DNA of 64,000 nt from positions 248,001 through 312,000 of the forward strand of contig JAGWWY010000001.1 of NCBI GenBank assembly GCA_018970145.1. The letters run 5' to 3'. This document shows positions 9,568-17,883 of this stretch, piece after piece. Position 1 is the stretch's first letter, and the number at the start of each line of letters is the position of its first letter. The notes under the pieces were generated by a model. It ran no database searches, was not told the origin of the DNA, and saw nothing but the letters and a program-made list of their open reading frames with translations. The DNA is from Gammaproteobacteria bacterium. Its GTDB lineage: Bacteria > Pseudomonadota > Gammaproteobacteria > Steroidobacterales > Steroidobacteraceae. A program made the position numbers and the translations under genes.

Positions 9568-10590
9568 CGGCAACACAGCCTGCATGTGACGCAGGAAGTC
9601 TTGCATGTGTTGCAGCATGCTGGGCGTGTCGCGTGGCGCGAGGACATCGCCGGCGAGCACGTGGCTCGAGGGGTCTTCGCTGCGTGTCACCACGACACGT
9701 CGCTTAGTCGAGTTACCGGTGATGCCCGCACCCAAGCGATCGAACATGGCTTCGATCTGTTCGTGACTGACGACGCGATCGTTCGGTGAGTAGATCACGA
9801 GGGTCGGTGTCGTGATGAGCTCGAGATCGCTCGCGCGCACGTGATCGACCAGCGCCATCATCGGAATCAGTGCCTGCGATGGATAACGCCAGGTCCAAAA
9901 CTTCGCGTGCGGTTCGTTGGCGGGACGCCATTCGAAAGTGGGTCCGATCACCAGCGAAGCGAGCTGTGGACCCCACGGTCCGGCGAGCCACTCGCTGCGC
10001 GGATCGCGCGGGCCGAGATTCGGCGACACGAGCAGCAGCGCCGCGAGGTTCGCGGCCTCCGCTCGACGTGCGAGCCATAACGCCAGCGTGCCGCCGGTTG
10101 ATGTACCGATGACGATGACGCGTCCGCCGATCCGTTCACCGACCGCATACGCCTCCAGTGTGTCCGCGAGCCAGTCGCCGGCACTCGCTGCGGCCATGGC
10201 GTCGCCGGGTTGGCCATGGCCGCGCAAGCGGGTGTGGAACAGATTGGCACCGAGCGCGCGTGCGAGCCTTTCGGTCAGCGGCGAGATTTCTTGTCGGGTA
10301 GCCGAATAACCGTGCAGGTAGACGATCGAGAGGGCTGTTTTACGGCGATCCTCATGCGCCCAAAAAATCCGCTTTTCCGTGCCCGGCGTGATTGGTCCGA
10401 GCGGCGATCGACTGGCCCGATGCTCGGCATCTGCAAGCTGTGATTCGAGGGCGAGCGGGTCGTCCGCGAGTGTCGGCATTCCCCGAGGCTCGACGATCTC
10501 GTGCCGAGGGCCGAGTTGATAAGCGAGCCACGCCACGAGGAAGAGCGCGATCGTGATCGAGAGGAGTCGAGCGGGCAGCCGGCGTATCAT
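9550..10590 (-). CDS. alpha/beta hydrolase with N-terminal membrane anchor
   Basis: A protein of 346 residues with one hydrophobic segment near the N-terminus (LLSITIALFLVAWLAYQL), then an alpha/beta-hydrolase domain: the oxyanion region YLHGYSATR and nucleophile elbow GTSTGG. An Asp in SPNDRVV and a late His in SSHVLA could complete the triad. The start at 10590 (ATG) is preferred over an upstream ATG at 10686, which would run through bchO. It is divergent from bchO, 38 bases apart. The substrate is unknown, and a link to phototrophy is not indicated. Confidence 0.7.
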   Translation of the reverse strand: MIRRLPARLLSITIALFLVAWLAYQLGPRHEIVEPRGMPTLADDPLALESQLADAEHRASRSPLGPITPGTEKRIFWAHEDRRKTALSIVYLHGYSATRQEISPLTERLARALGANLFHTRLRGHGQPGDAMAAASAGDWLADTLEAYAVGERIGGRVIVIGTSTGGTLALWLARRAEAANLAALLLVSPNLGPRDPRSEWLAGPWGPQLASLVIGPTFEWRPANEPHAKFWTWRYPSQALIPMMALVDHVRASDLELITTPTLVIYSPNDRVVSHEQIEAMFDRLGAGITGNSTKRRVVVTRSEDPSSHVLAGDVLAPRDTPSMLQHMQDFLRHMQAVLPSAQGA

Positions 10591-10628
10591 GCGATGCAAG
10601 TCTAACGAAGCACCGGAGAAACGGGCAG

Positions 10629-11534
10629 TTGAGCGCCGAACTTTTGCGCGCACCGGATTGGCAGATCGAGGGTCGCGATTGGCCAAATCGCGACTGCAGT
10701 CGATTCATCGACTCGGACGGTTTGCGTTGGCACGTTCAAAGACTCGGGGTGGGGCCCACGTGTCTGCTCATCCACGGCACGGGTGCTTCGACGCATTCCT
10801 TTCGCGACCTCCTGCCCTTGCTCGCAATCTCTTTCGACGTGATCGCCGTCGACTTGCCGGGCCATGGCTTCACATCGCGGCCCGTCGAACTCGAGGGGTT
10901 GTCGCTACCCGGCATGACGCGATCGCTCGCGGCGTTATTGCGGACAATGGTGGTGAGCCCGACGCTCGTCATCGGACACTCGGCGGGTGCGGCGATCGCA
11001 GCGCGCCTCGTCTTGGATCGTGAGGTCAAGCCGCGTTGTCTCATCAGTTTGAACGGCGCATTGCTGCCGTTGACGGGATTCAAGCACCCCGCTTTCACGC
11101 CGCTCGTACGCGCCGTGGTCAGCAGCCATTGGTTACCGCGTTGGTTTGCCAAGCGGCTCGAGTCACCGCGTGAGGTCGATCGTTTGCTCGAGAGCACCGG
11201 CTCGCGGGTCGATGAGCGCGGGCGAGAGTGCTACCGACGTCTCTCGCGTTGCCCGGGCCACACTGGCGCTGCGCTCGCCATGATGGGCGTTTGGGATTTG
11301 CGGCCGCTCGAGGTTGAGCTCTCGCGGTTAGCCGTGCCATTGCATCTGCTCATCGGCGGGCAGGATCGCATGATCCTGCCGGGTGAGGCCGTCAAAGTCA
11401 GGCAACTGGTTCCGTCGGCCACCGTTGAACAGTGGCCGACTTTGGGGCACCTGGCCCACGAAGAGGATCCTGCCCGCTTGGCCGACTGGGTGCTTGCTCG
11501 CGCTCGCGCTGACGGTATCGTCATTCCATCCTGA
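10629..11534 (+). CDS. bchO: magnesium-chelatase accessory protein BchO
   Basis: A protein of 301 residues of the alpha/beta-hydrolase fold, with the BchO hallmarks EGRDWPNR near the N-terminus, LLIHGTGASTHSFRDL, and nucleophile elbow GHSAG. BchO is a long-known companion of Mg-chelatase in purple bacteria; its reaction is unproven. The start appears to be TTG at 10629 with GGAGAA upstream. It usually lies beside bchI and bchD, but here it heads the cluster alone, next to crtI, and no Mg-chelatase subunit gene is in the window. Its last bases overlap the first PpsR-like box of the crtI promoter. Confidence 0.88.
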   Translation: MSAELLRAPDWQIEGRDWPNRDCSRFIDSDGLRWHVQRLGVGPTCLLIHGTGASTHSFRDLLPLLAISFDVIAVDLPGHGFTSRPVELEGLSLPGMTRSLAALLRTMVVSPTLVIGHSAGAAIAARLVLDREVKPRCLISLNGALLPLTGFKHPAFTPLVRAVVSSHWLPRWFAKRLESPREVDRLLESTGSRVDERGRECYRRLSRCPGHTGAALAMMGVWDLRPLEVELSRLAVPLHLLIGGQDRMILPGEAVKVRQLVPSATVEQWPTLGHLAHEEDPARLADWVLARARADGIVIPS

Positions 11535-11562
11535 CACCAGTGGCTGTATCTTGGGCGGGACA
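11519..11562 (+). promoter_or_regulatory. paired PpsR/CrtJ-type boxes upstream of crtI
   Basis: Box 1 is CGT-N12-ACA (11519-11536) and box 2 is TGT-N12-ACA (11545-11562), separated by exactly 8 bp. The known CrtJ/PpsR target is TGT-N12-ACA, and two palindromes 8 bp apart support cooperative tetramer binding in Rhodobacter. Box 1 overlaps the bchO stop codon. The interior of box 2 is G-rich, unlike the usual A/T-rich interior. Regulation by the PpsR encoded at 39450-40865 is inference. Confidence 0.6.
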
Positions 11563-11618
11563 GACACCTCGCAGCTGACGTCGCTGCGGCAGGCGGATCA
11601 CTCAGGGGAGCCTCGGTC

Positions 11619-13103
11619 ATGAGTAGTCATGCGATCGTCATTGGCAGCGGCTTCGGCGGGCTCGCGGCAGCCATTCGTCTCGGCGCGCGCGGCTATCGAG
11701 TGACGGTCCTCGAGCGTCTCGACGGTCCCGGCGGGCGGGGCTATGTCTACCGGCAAGATGGCTACACCTTCGACGCCGGTCCGACGATCATCACCGCGCC
11801 CTATCTTTTCGAGGATCTGTGGCGTCTCTGCGGCAAGCGCCTCGCTGACGATGTCACCTTGCGTTCGATCGATCCGTTTTATGAAGTGCGCTTCGATGAC
11901 GGTGACGTGTTCCGCTACACCTCGGACCTTGCGCTGATGCGTGAGCAGGTGGCGCGCATCGAGCCACGAGACGCCGCCGCGTTCGATCGGTTTCTCGCTC
12001 GCAGCCGTGACATCTATGAGGTCGCATTCCGAGATCTCGCCGAGCAGCCGTTCCACGAAATTGGCACGTTGTTGCGGGCCGCTCCCGATCTCGTTCGGCT
12101 CGGTGGATATCGCTCGGTTTATAGCGAAGTCAGTCGATTTTTCCGCAGCGACAAGTTGCGCACGCTGTTCAGCTTCCACCCGCTGTTGATTGGTGGTAAC
12201 CCGTTTACCACCACTGCCTACTACTGCCTGATTGCGCATCTCGAGCGCAGTTATGGGGTGCACTACGCCGAAGGTGGCATGGGCTCTTTAGTGCGAGGCC
12301 TCGTCGGCTTGATCGAGGGGCAGGGTGGGCAGTTGCGTTACAACGCGCCGGTGGCGGAAATTCTCGTCAAGGCGGGTCGGGCTTGTGGTGTGAGACTCGA
12401 AAGCGGCGAGGTGATCGAATCGGACATTGTGGTCTCGAATGCGGACGTAGCGACGACCTATGGAAAATTATTGGGCTCCACGCCGCGCCGTCGTTGGACC
12501 GATGCGAAGCTCGCTCGCGCCGACTACTCCATGAGTCTATTCGTTTGGTACTTCGGCACTCGTCGACGCTACGACGATGTCTACCACCACACCATGGTTT
12601 TGGGTGCACGCTATCGTGAATTATTGAAGGATATCTTTGAGCGCAAGCATCTTGCCGAAGATTTCAGTTTGTATCTGCATCGTCCGAGCGCGAGTGATGC
12701 GAGCTTGGCGCCTCCCGGATGCGATTCGTTCTACGTCTTAGCACCCGTGCCGCATCTGGATAGCGGCACGGACTGGCGGACGCAGGCCGAGCCGTACCGG
12801 GCGGCTGTGCAACGCCGTTTGGAGTCGACGGTGCTGCCGGGGCTTGGCGATGCATTGACCACCTCGCTGATGCTGACGCCGCTCGACTTTCGAGACCGGC
12901 TTGCCTCTGCGAAAGGCGCTGCGTTCGCGATGGAGCCGAAGCTCTTTCAAAGCGCATGGTTTCGCCCACACAACCGCAGCGAGGAAGTCGAGCGCCTGTA
13001 TCTCGTGGGTGCCGGAACACACCCGGGCGCGGGTCTACCGGGCGTGGTGTCATCGGCAAACCTTCTCGACAAGATCGTGCCGGCGCCGTCTCGTCTTCGT
13101 TAG
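11619..13103 (+). CDS. crtI: phytoene desaturase CrtI
   Basis: A protein of 494 residues, the normal length for bacterial CrtI. The FAD-binding motif VIGSGFGGLAAAIRL is at the N-terminus, followed by the family stretch DAGPTIIT, and the C-terminal signature LYLVGAGTHPGAGLPGVV is intact. It converts phytoene to neurosporene or lycopene at the membrane. The ATG at 11619 follows AGGGGAG with good spacing. It is convergent with crtD. The promoter region carries paired PpsR-like boxes. Confidence 0.95.
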   Translation: MSSHAIVIGSGFGGLAAAIRLGARGYRVTVLERLDGPGGRGYVYRQDGYTFDAGPTIITAPYLFEDLWRLCGKRLADDVTLRSIDPFYEVRFDDGDVFRYTSDLALMREQVARIEPRDAAAFDRFLARSRDIYEVAFRDLAEQPFHEIGTLLRAAPDLVRLGGYRSVYSEVSRFFRSDKLRTLFSFHPLLIGGNPFTTTAYYCLIAHLERSYGVHYAEGGMGSLVRGLVGLIEGQGGQLRYNAPVAEILVKAGRACGVRLESGEVIESDIVVSNADVATTYGKLLGSTPRRRWTDAKLARADYSMSLFVWYFGTRRRYDDVYHHTMVLGARYRELLKDIFERKHLAEDFSLYLHRPSASDASLAPPGCDSFYVLAPVPHLDSGTDWRTQAEPYRAAVQRRLESTVLPGLGDALTTSLMLTPLDFRDRLASAKGAAFAMEPKLFQSAWFRPHNRSEEVERLYLVGAGTHPGAGLPGVVSSANLLDKIVPAPSRLR

Positions 13104-13114
13104 TCAGAGTCCCG

Positions 13115-14614
13115 TTAGTCTAGATCACGCAGCAGCGCTGCTGCGGCAAGTCGGCCCGATAGCGTCGCCATCGGCACACCGGGACCGGGATGCGCGCTGC
13201 CGCCGGCAAGGTAAAGCCCGCGGATGCGGGTGCGTGAATTGGGTCTCGCAAAGCTGGCGAAGGCACCGTGGTTGGCGGAACCATAAAGACTGCCGCCGGT
13301 GGCCGGGAACAATCGTTCGAAGTCCTGCGGTCGGGTGACGACACAGTCGGCGCGTTCTCGCGAGACGTAGAGGCCGTTCGCTGCGAGTTGATCAAAGACG
13401 CGTCGCTGCAGTGGCGGCAGCTCGTCATCGGTCACCCCGCGTTGGTCCCCGTCCGCCGGTGCGTTGACGAGGATCAAGAGTCGCTCGCTCTCGCCCGTCT
13501 GCAGTGGCGCACTCGCTTCACCCCGATCTTGGGCGCACAGGTAGATCGTGGGTCGATCCGTGATGCGGCGCCGTTCAAAGATATCCGAGAACTCTCGTGG
13601 ATAGTCATCACCAAAGAAGACGTTGTGATGTGCGAGATCGAAGCCCTGGGTCGGAGCGTCGATACACCAGGTGACCGCCGAAAGCGCACGATCTGTGCGA
13701 GCACGGGTTTTGACGGCGATGCGAACCTCAGAACCGAGCAGTCCGTCAGCGAGCGCTTGCGTATCGCCGTTGAAGATCACCGAGTCGGCCGGAATGAAGT
13801 TACCATCGTGCAGCTGCACCCCGATGACTCGGCTGTCGCGCACCTCGATTCGTCGGGCTCCAGTGCCTAAACGGATGCTGGCGCCGCAGTGCCTCGCCAG
13901 CGTCGCGAGGGCCTCGGCGACTCGCCGCATACCGCCTTCGACCAGCCACACCCCGCATTGCTCAACGTGCGCGATCAGCATCAAGGTGGCCGGCGCTTGC
14001 AAAGGCGACGAGCCGACATAAGTCGAGTAGCGCGCGAACAGTTGTCGCAGTCTCGGGTCGCGAAAGTGGCTGCCAAGTGCAGCCCACAGGGTGAGCCACG
14101 GCGGTGTTCGCCACATGGCGAGCATGCCGGCGAAGCCGAGTTCGCGCATGAGGCCTGCCGCGCTCGGACGCGGCGCCATCATGAAGGGTTGGCGAAGGCT
14201 CTGGTGCAAGGCGCCGGCGCGATCTAGAAATTCACCAAAGCCTCTTGCGGCCGGTGCCCCGGCGAATTCGCCGATGGCCTCCATCGAGCGCTGGGCGTTT
14301 GCGTGGAGGTCGAGCACCTTGGAGCTGTGGCGCCAGACGTGTCTGGCGAGTAAATCGGCTGGAACCAATTTCAGGTGATCTTCCAGTCGACTGCCGGCAT
14401 CGGCGAACAAAGATTCGAAAACGTGATGCAGGGTAAAGACGGTTGGACCGGCATCGATCGGACGGCCGCGCGGGGCGAGACTACGCAGTTTGCCGCCGAC
14501 CGTTTCGGCACGCTCGACCAGCGTGACTTCGACACCGCGACGCGCCAGGTCGATGCTAGCGGCCAGACCGCCAACGCCGGCGCCGATCACGATCGTACGT
14601 TGGGACTTGCTCAA
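13115..14614 (-). CDS. crtD: hydroxyneurosporene/methoxyneurosporene desaturase CrtD
   Basis: A CrtI-type carotenoid desaturase of 499 residues, with IVIGAGVGGLAASIDL at the N-terminus, DAGPTVFTLHHVFE, and the C-terminal LYLAGGSAHPGPGVPMA signature seen in CrtD. It introduces the 3,4 double bond after CrtC hydration on the spirilloxanthin route. The start is probably the TTG at 14614, which overlaps the stop of the upstream membrane-protein gene as TTGA. Upstream ATGs would add about 65 residues of low-complexity basic sequence. It is convergent with crtI, 11 bases apart. Confidence 0.9.
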   Translation of the reverse strand: MSKSQRTIVIGAGVGGLAASIDLARRGVEVTLVERAETVGGKLRSLAPRGRPIDAGPTVFTLHHVFESLFADAGSRLEDHLKLVPADLLARHVWRHSSKVLDLHANAQRSMEAIGEFAGAPAARGFGEFLDRAGALHQSLRQPFMMAPRPSAAGLMRELGFAGMLAMWRTPPWLTLWAALGSHFRDPRLRQLFARYSTYVGSSPLQAPATLMLIAHVEQCGVWLVEGGMRRVAEALATLARHCGASIRLGTGARRIEVRDSRVIGVQLHDGNFIPADSVIFNGDTQALADGLLGSEVRIAVKTRARTDRALSAVTWCIDAPTQGFDLAHHNVFFGDDYPREFSDIFERRRITDRPTIYLCAQDRGEASAPLQTGESERLLILVNAPADGDQRGVTDDELPPLQRRVFDQLAANGLYVSRERADCVVTRPQDFERLFPATGGSLYGSANHGAFASFARPNSRTRIRGLYLAGGSAHPGPGVPMATLSGRLAAAALLRDLD

Positions 14615-15342
14615 GCTTGCAGGGCGCGTTGTCGCGTGACAGCGTGTCGGTGGTAGAGGATCAGCGCGAGCCCGACGACGAGAGGAATCGACCACAAACC
14701 CGGATGCAGCGCGAGCGCTGGAATCGTGCGTACGGCGCCAAACGCGAAGAATGCGGTATAGACGGAAATTCCAGCACCCACCAGCGCCTTGATATGTTCC
14801 TTCAACCAATCGAGCCGCGCCGGTTGTGGTTTAAAGATGAACCAGAGATTGGTGGCAACCGTGGCGATACCGATGGCGGGCATACCAAGCATCAAAGGTT
14901 CGCCGATCCGTCGTGATTCGACTAGGCAGATGACGGAGGCGAGGACCAGCAGCAGCTGAAGGCCTAGGTTGCGCCATTCGCGATGCCCGCGATGATTCTC
15001 GCGGTGGTGGATGCAAGAGAGGCCATACCACGCGAGATTTACCGTGAGGATGGCGAGGCCAAGCATCATCCAGCCGAAAATCCCGCGCACCCACGCGGCG
15101 TTATCCAAGTGCGGGTGGGTGCCCTGCGGGTCGATCAGCGTGCAGATACTGATACCCACCGCTGCCGCGCCGGTCGCTAGCATGGTTCGGGTAAACACCT
15201 GCCCCCAGCGGCGGTGCAGCGGGCTGCCCTTACGGCCAAGTATCGGTATCCAGAATGCGACGAGGCCGAGGCTGCCGCAGAGGATATGCAGCACCACGAA
15301 GGCGTGAAATAGGGTGGTCACGGGGTCGGTCACCGGCGTCAT
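14611..15342 (-). CDS. DUF2306-like membrane protein coupled to crtD
   Basis: A protein of 243 residues with about seven hydrophobic helices. The N-terminal part (FHAFVVLHILCGSLGLVAF, then KGSPLHRRWGQVF) resembles DUF2306-type predicted membrane proteins, several of whose histidines could bind haem or metal. The start at 15342 is preferred because the upstream in-frame region is basic and runs into the P450 promoter. The stop overlaps the crtD start (TTGA), so both are made from one messenger. This gene is not part of standard carotenoid clusters; its role is unknown. Confidence 0.6.
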   Translation of the reverse strand: MTPVTDPVTTLFHAFVVLHILCGSLGLVAFWIPILGRKGSPLHRRWGQVFTRTMLATGAAAVGISICTLIDPQGTHPHLDNAAWVRGIFGWMMLGLAILTVNLAWYGLSCIHHRENHRGHREWRNLGLQLLLVLASVICLVESRRIGEPLMLGMPAIGIATVATNLWFIFKPQPARLDWLKEHIKALVGAGISVYTAFFAFGAVRTIPALALHPGLWSIPLVVGLALILYHRHAVTRQRALQA

Positions 15343-15363
15343 GCTGCCGATGTCGTCGGCTAG

Positions 15364-15381
15364 TGTAAAGTAGGGTTGACG
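15364..15381 (+). promoter_or_regulatory. single PpsR-like box in the P450 / crtD-operon divergent promoter
   Basis: TGT-N12-ACG, one base from the TGT-N12-ACA consensus, with TTGACG as right arm. It sits in the 40-bp gap between the start of the leftward membrane-protein/crtD operon and the ATG of the P450 gene. No partner box was found at 8-bp spacing, so support is weaker than at bchC or crtI. Confidence 0.4.
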
Positions 15382-15382
15382 T

Positions 15383-16747
15383 ATGTACTGTCCACCTAGA
15401 CCGCAGCCGCTCGCGGCGCTGGTGTCTTTGCTGCGCACAATGGCGCGCGGTGACGGCGACCTGCTGAGTTTGTTGCCGGCCAAGGCCTACAAGGTCGAGA
15501 CCGGTTGGCTAGGCTATTCGCGGCGCTCGATCCTCATCGTCAACGCTCCGGAATTGCTTCGAGACGTACTCACCGATCCGAGCGGCATCTATCCGAAGAA
15601 CGATCTGATGGTCGGTGCGCTCGAGCCCTTGGTCGGCAATTCGATCTTCGTCTCGAGTGGCGCGATCTGGAAGCGCCAACGCCAGATGATCGACCCCGCC
15701 TTTTCGCACATGCGGCTAGGCAAAGCTTTCGTGTCGATGTCGGCGGCGGTCGATGATTATGAGCAGCATTTGGATGAACAGGCGGCGCGTGCGGAGGCGT
15801 TTTCGCTGGATCTGGCGATGAGTCACCTGACCGCAGACATCATTTGTCGCACCGTTTTCTCGACATCTTTGCAGTCGCGAACGGCCGTGGATGTATTCGA
15901 GGCATTTACGGTTTTTGAGCGAACGTGTGCACAGGTCGAGCTGAAGCGACTGATCTTCGACGAACCGTTCGCCAATATCCCGCAACATCCGGTGGTGCTC
16001 GAGGCTTGCGAGCGCATTCGACATCATCTCGGCGATCTGGTCGATACCCATCTGGGTGCGCGCGCCGGCAACTATGACGATATCGCCAGTGCCGTCATCG
16101 AGGCCCGCGACGTCGACACGGAGCAGGGATTCACTCGCAAGGAGTTGCTCGATCAACTCGGCGTGATGTTTCTAGCCGGTCACGAGACGACGGCGAGCGC
16201 GTTGATTTGGGCCTTCATGATCCTCTCGGTGCAGCCGGCGGTGATGGCGCGCGTGCGCAGCGAGGTCGAAGCGGTCGCCGGCGATGGCCCGATCAGTCTC
16301 GAGCAGGTCAGGCGGATGAGCTACGTGCGTAACGTCTTCAAAGAAACCTTGCGACTGTATCCGCCGATCACCTTTATTCCGCGAGTGGCAGCGGAGTCGG
16401 CGCAAATCGGGCGACACCGGGTCAAGCGCGGCGCCATGCTCATGATCGCGCCGTGGACCATTCATCGGCACCGGGATTATTGGCAACACCCGCACGCCTT
16501 CGATCCGGATCGATTCTCGCCGGAACGCGAGCATGAACTCGTGGCGGGGGCCTATCTGCCGTTCGGGCTCGGACCGCGAGTCTGTGTGGGTGCCGGGTTT
16601 GCGCAACTCGAGGCGAGTCTGATCCTCGCGCGGCTGTGCCGTCGTTATGACTTTCAAGTACACGATCTGCAACGTGTGCGACCCGTAGCCCGGTTGACGA
16701 CGCGACCGGCCGAACAATTAAGGATGACCGTCACGAGGCGTTCATGA
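15383..16747 (+). CDS. cytochrome P450 in the carotenoid cluster
   Basis: A complete P450 of 454 residues: C-helix WKRQR (96-100), I-helix AGHETTAS (265-272), ExxR helix ETLR (321-324), DPDRF (375-379) and haem loop FGLGPRVCVG with the thiolate ligand Cys401. It lacks a clear membrane anchor and is not fused to a reductase, so it needs separate ferredoxin or flavodoxin partners, none nearby. It overlaps the ATP-grasp gene by four bases (ATGA), which in turn overlaps crtB, so the three form one operon. The context points to oxidation of a carotenoid or its precursor, but the substrate is inference. It is not CrtA. Confidence 0.88.
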   Translation: MYCPPRPQPLAALVSLLRTMARGDGDLLSLLPAKAYKVETGWLGYSRRSILIVNAPELLRDVLTDPSGIYPKNDLMVGALEPLVGNSIFVSSGAIWKRQRQMIDPAFSHMRLGKAFVSMSAAVDDYEQHLDEQAARAEAFSLDLAMSHLTADIICRTVFSTSLQSRTAVDVFEAFTVFERTCAQVELKRLIFDEPFANIPQHPVVLEACERIRHHLGDLVDTHLGARAGNYDDIASAVIEARDVDTEQGFTRKELLDQLGVMFLAGHETTASALIWAFMILSVQPAVMARVRSEVEAVAGDGPISLEQVRRMSYVRNVFKETLRLYPPITFIPRVAAESAQIGRHRVKRGAMLMIAPWTIHRHRDYWQHPHAFDPDRFSPEREHELVAGAYLPFGLGPRVCVGAGFAQLEASLILARLCRRYDFQVHDLQRVRPVARLTTRPAEQLRMTVTRRS

Positions 16748-17883
16748 CGACGGTGCTATTGACGCTCGGTCGACTTCCCAAAGCGCTCGAGTTGGCGCGC
16801 GCGCTGCAGTCGGCAGGTTGTCGAGTTCTCGTGGCAGAGCCGTTTGCACGCCATGTCGCTGGTGCGTCGCGTGCGGTCGCCCGCAGTTTTGTCGTACCGG
16901 CGCCGGCCGTTGATCGTGAGGGCTACCTGCGATCGCTCTCCGATATCGTCGCCAAAGAAAGCGTCGATGTGGTGTTGCCGGTCTCGGAGGAGATTCTGCA
17001 CGTGGCGTCATTGCACGAGCGGCTGTCCGAGTCTGTCCGAGTCGCTTCGATGCCGCTGATTTCGTTGTTGTCGGTGTACGACAAGCAGGCTTTTATTGTG
17101 CGTTGTCGCGAGGCCGGTCTCGCGGCTCCCGAGACGCGATCGCTCGATCATCCATCGGCCGTTGAGCTCGCGCAAATCGGCCCGACCGTCGTCAAGCCGC
17201 GGCACTCGTGTTCGGGTCGCGGTGTGCAGTTCCTCGCGCGCGGCGTCGCGCTGCCGGCGCTCGATGAGCCTGCGATCGTTCAGTCGTTCGTCCCGGGGCA
17301 GCTGCTCAGCACCTTCGGATTTGCCCGGCACGGCTGCTTAAACTCCACGGTGGTGTATCGCGCCGCGGTTTTGCAGGGCACCGTTGCCGTGTGCTTCGAG
17401 CGTGTCGATGCGCCAGCGGCCGTGCTGGAGTGGGTCGAGCGTTTCGTCGCGCATACCGGTTTCGATGGCTTTGTATCATTCGATTTGATGCTCGATGCAA
17501 AGGGAGTGGTATGGGGCATCGAATGCAATCCACGTACAACCAGTGGGATCCACTTCGTGCACCCGGCGGACCTCGCCCGCAGCGTGCTGCAGCCCGATGA
17601 TCCGCAGCCATGGCGGTTCAAGCCTAGGCGGCTTTTACAGCAGTTTTATCCATGTCTCACCGAAACGCAGGCCTCAATATTCTCGGGGCGCTTCCGCAGC
17701 AATTTGAGAAATCTCCGGCGTGCCCGTGATGTCAGTTGGCGACTCGATGATCCCTGGCCGTTCGTCGGCATGCCTTGGACAGCTTGGCCTATCATCGAGC
17801 GCGCGATCAAAGAACGTTGTACCTTCGGCGAGGTGGCAATGCGTGATTTCGATTGGCGCGGGACAGCGGAGAGCCGCAGATGA
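16744..17883 (+). CDS. ATP-grasp ligase-like protein coupled to P450 and crtB
   Basis: A protein of 379 residues with ATP-grasp architecture: an N-terminal Rossmann-like preATP-grasp domain, a nucleotide-binding lysine in VVKPRHSCSGRG (149-160), and the metal site in FDLMLDAKG followed by GIECNPRTTSG, with Asp247, Glu260 and Asn262 as likely Mg ligands. Family members join a carboxylate to an amine or thiol through an acyl-phosphate. It starts inside the P450 stop and ends inside the crtB start. No carotenoid pathway I know uses such a ligase. A carotenoid carboxyl group made by the P450 is one possible substrate; the substrate is unknown. Confidence 0.75.
   Translation: MTTVLLTLGRLPKALELARALQSAGCRVLVAEPFARHVAGASRAVARSFVVPAPAVDREGYLRSLSDIVAKESVDVVLPVSEEILHVASLHERLSESVRVASMPLISLLSVYDKQAFIVRCREAGLAAPETRSLDHPSAVELAQIGPTVVKPRHSCSGRGVQFLARGVALPALDEPAIVQSFVPGQLLSTFGFARHGCLNSTVVYRAAVLQGTVAVCFERVDAPAAVLEWVERFVAHTGFDGFVSFDLMLDAKGVVWGIECNPRTTSGIHFVHPADLARSVLQPDDPQPWRFKPRRLLQQFYPCLTETQASIFSGRFRSNLRNLRRARDVSWRLDDPWPFVGMPWTAWPIIERAIKERCTFGEVAMRDFDWRGTAESRR

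Noticed and set aside
13104-13114. Terminator between convergent crtI and crtD
   Set aside because: Only 11 bases separate the genes and no stem with a T-run was found.
15383-16747. P450 gene as crtA (spheroidene monooxygenase)
   Set aside because: CrtA is not a P450; this protein has the P450 I-helix, ExxR and Cys haem loop.
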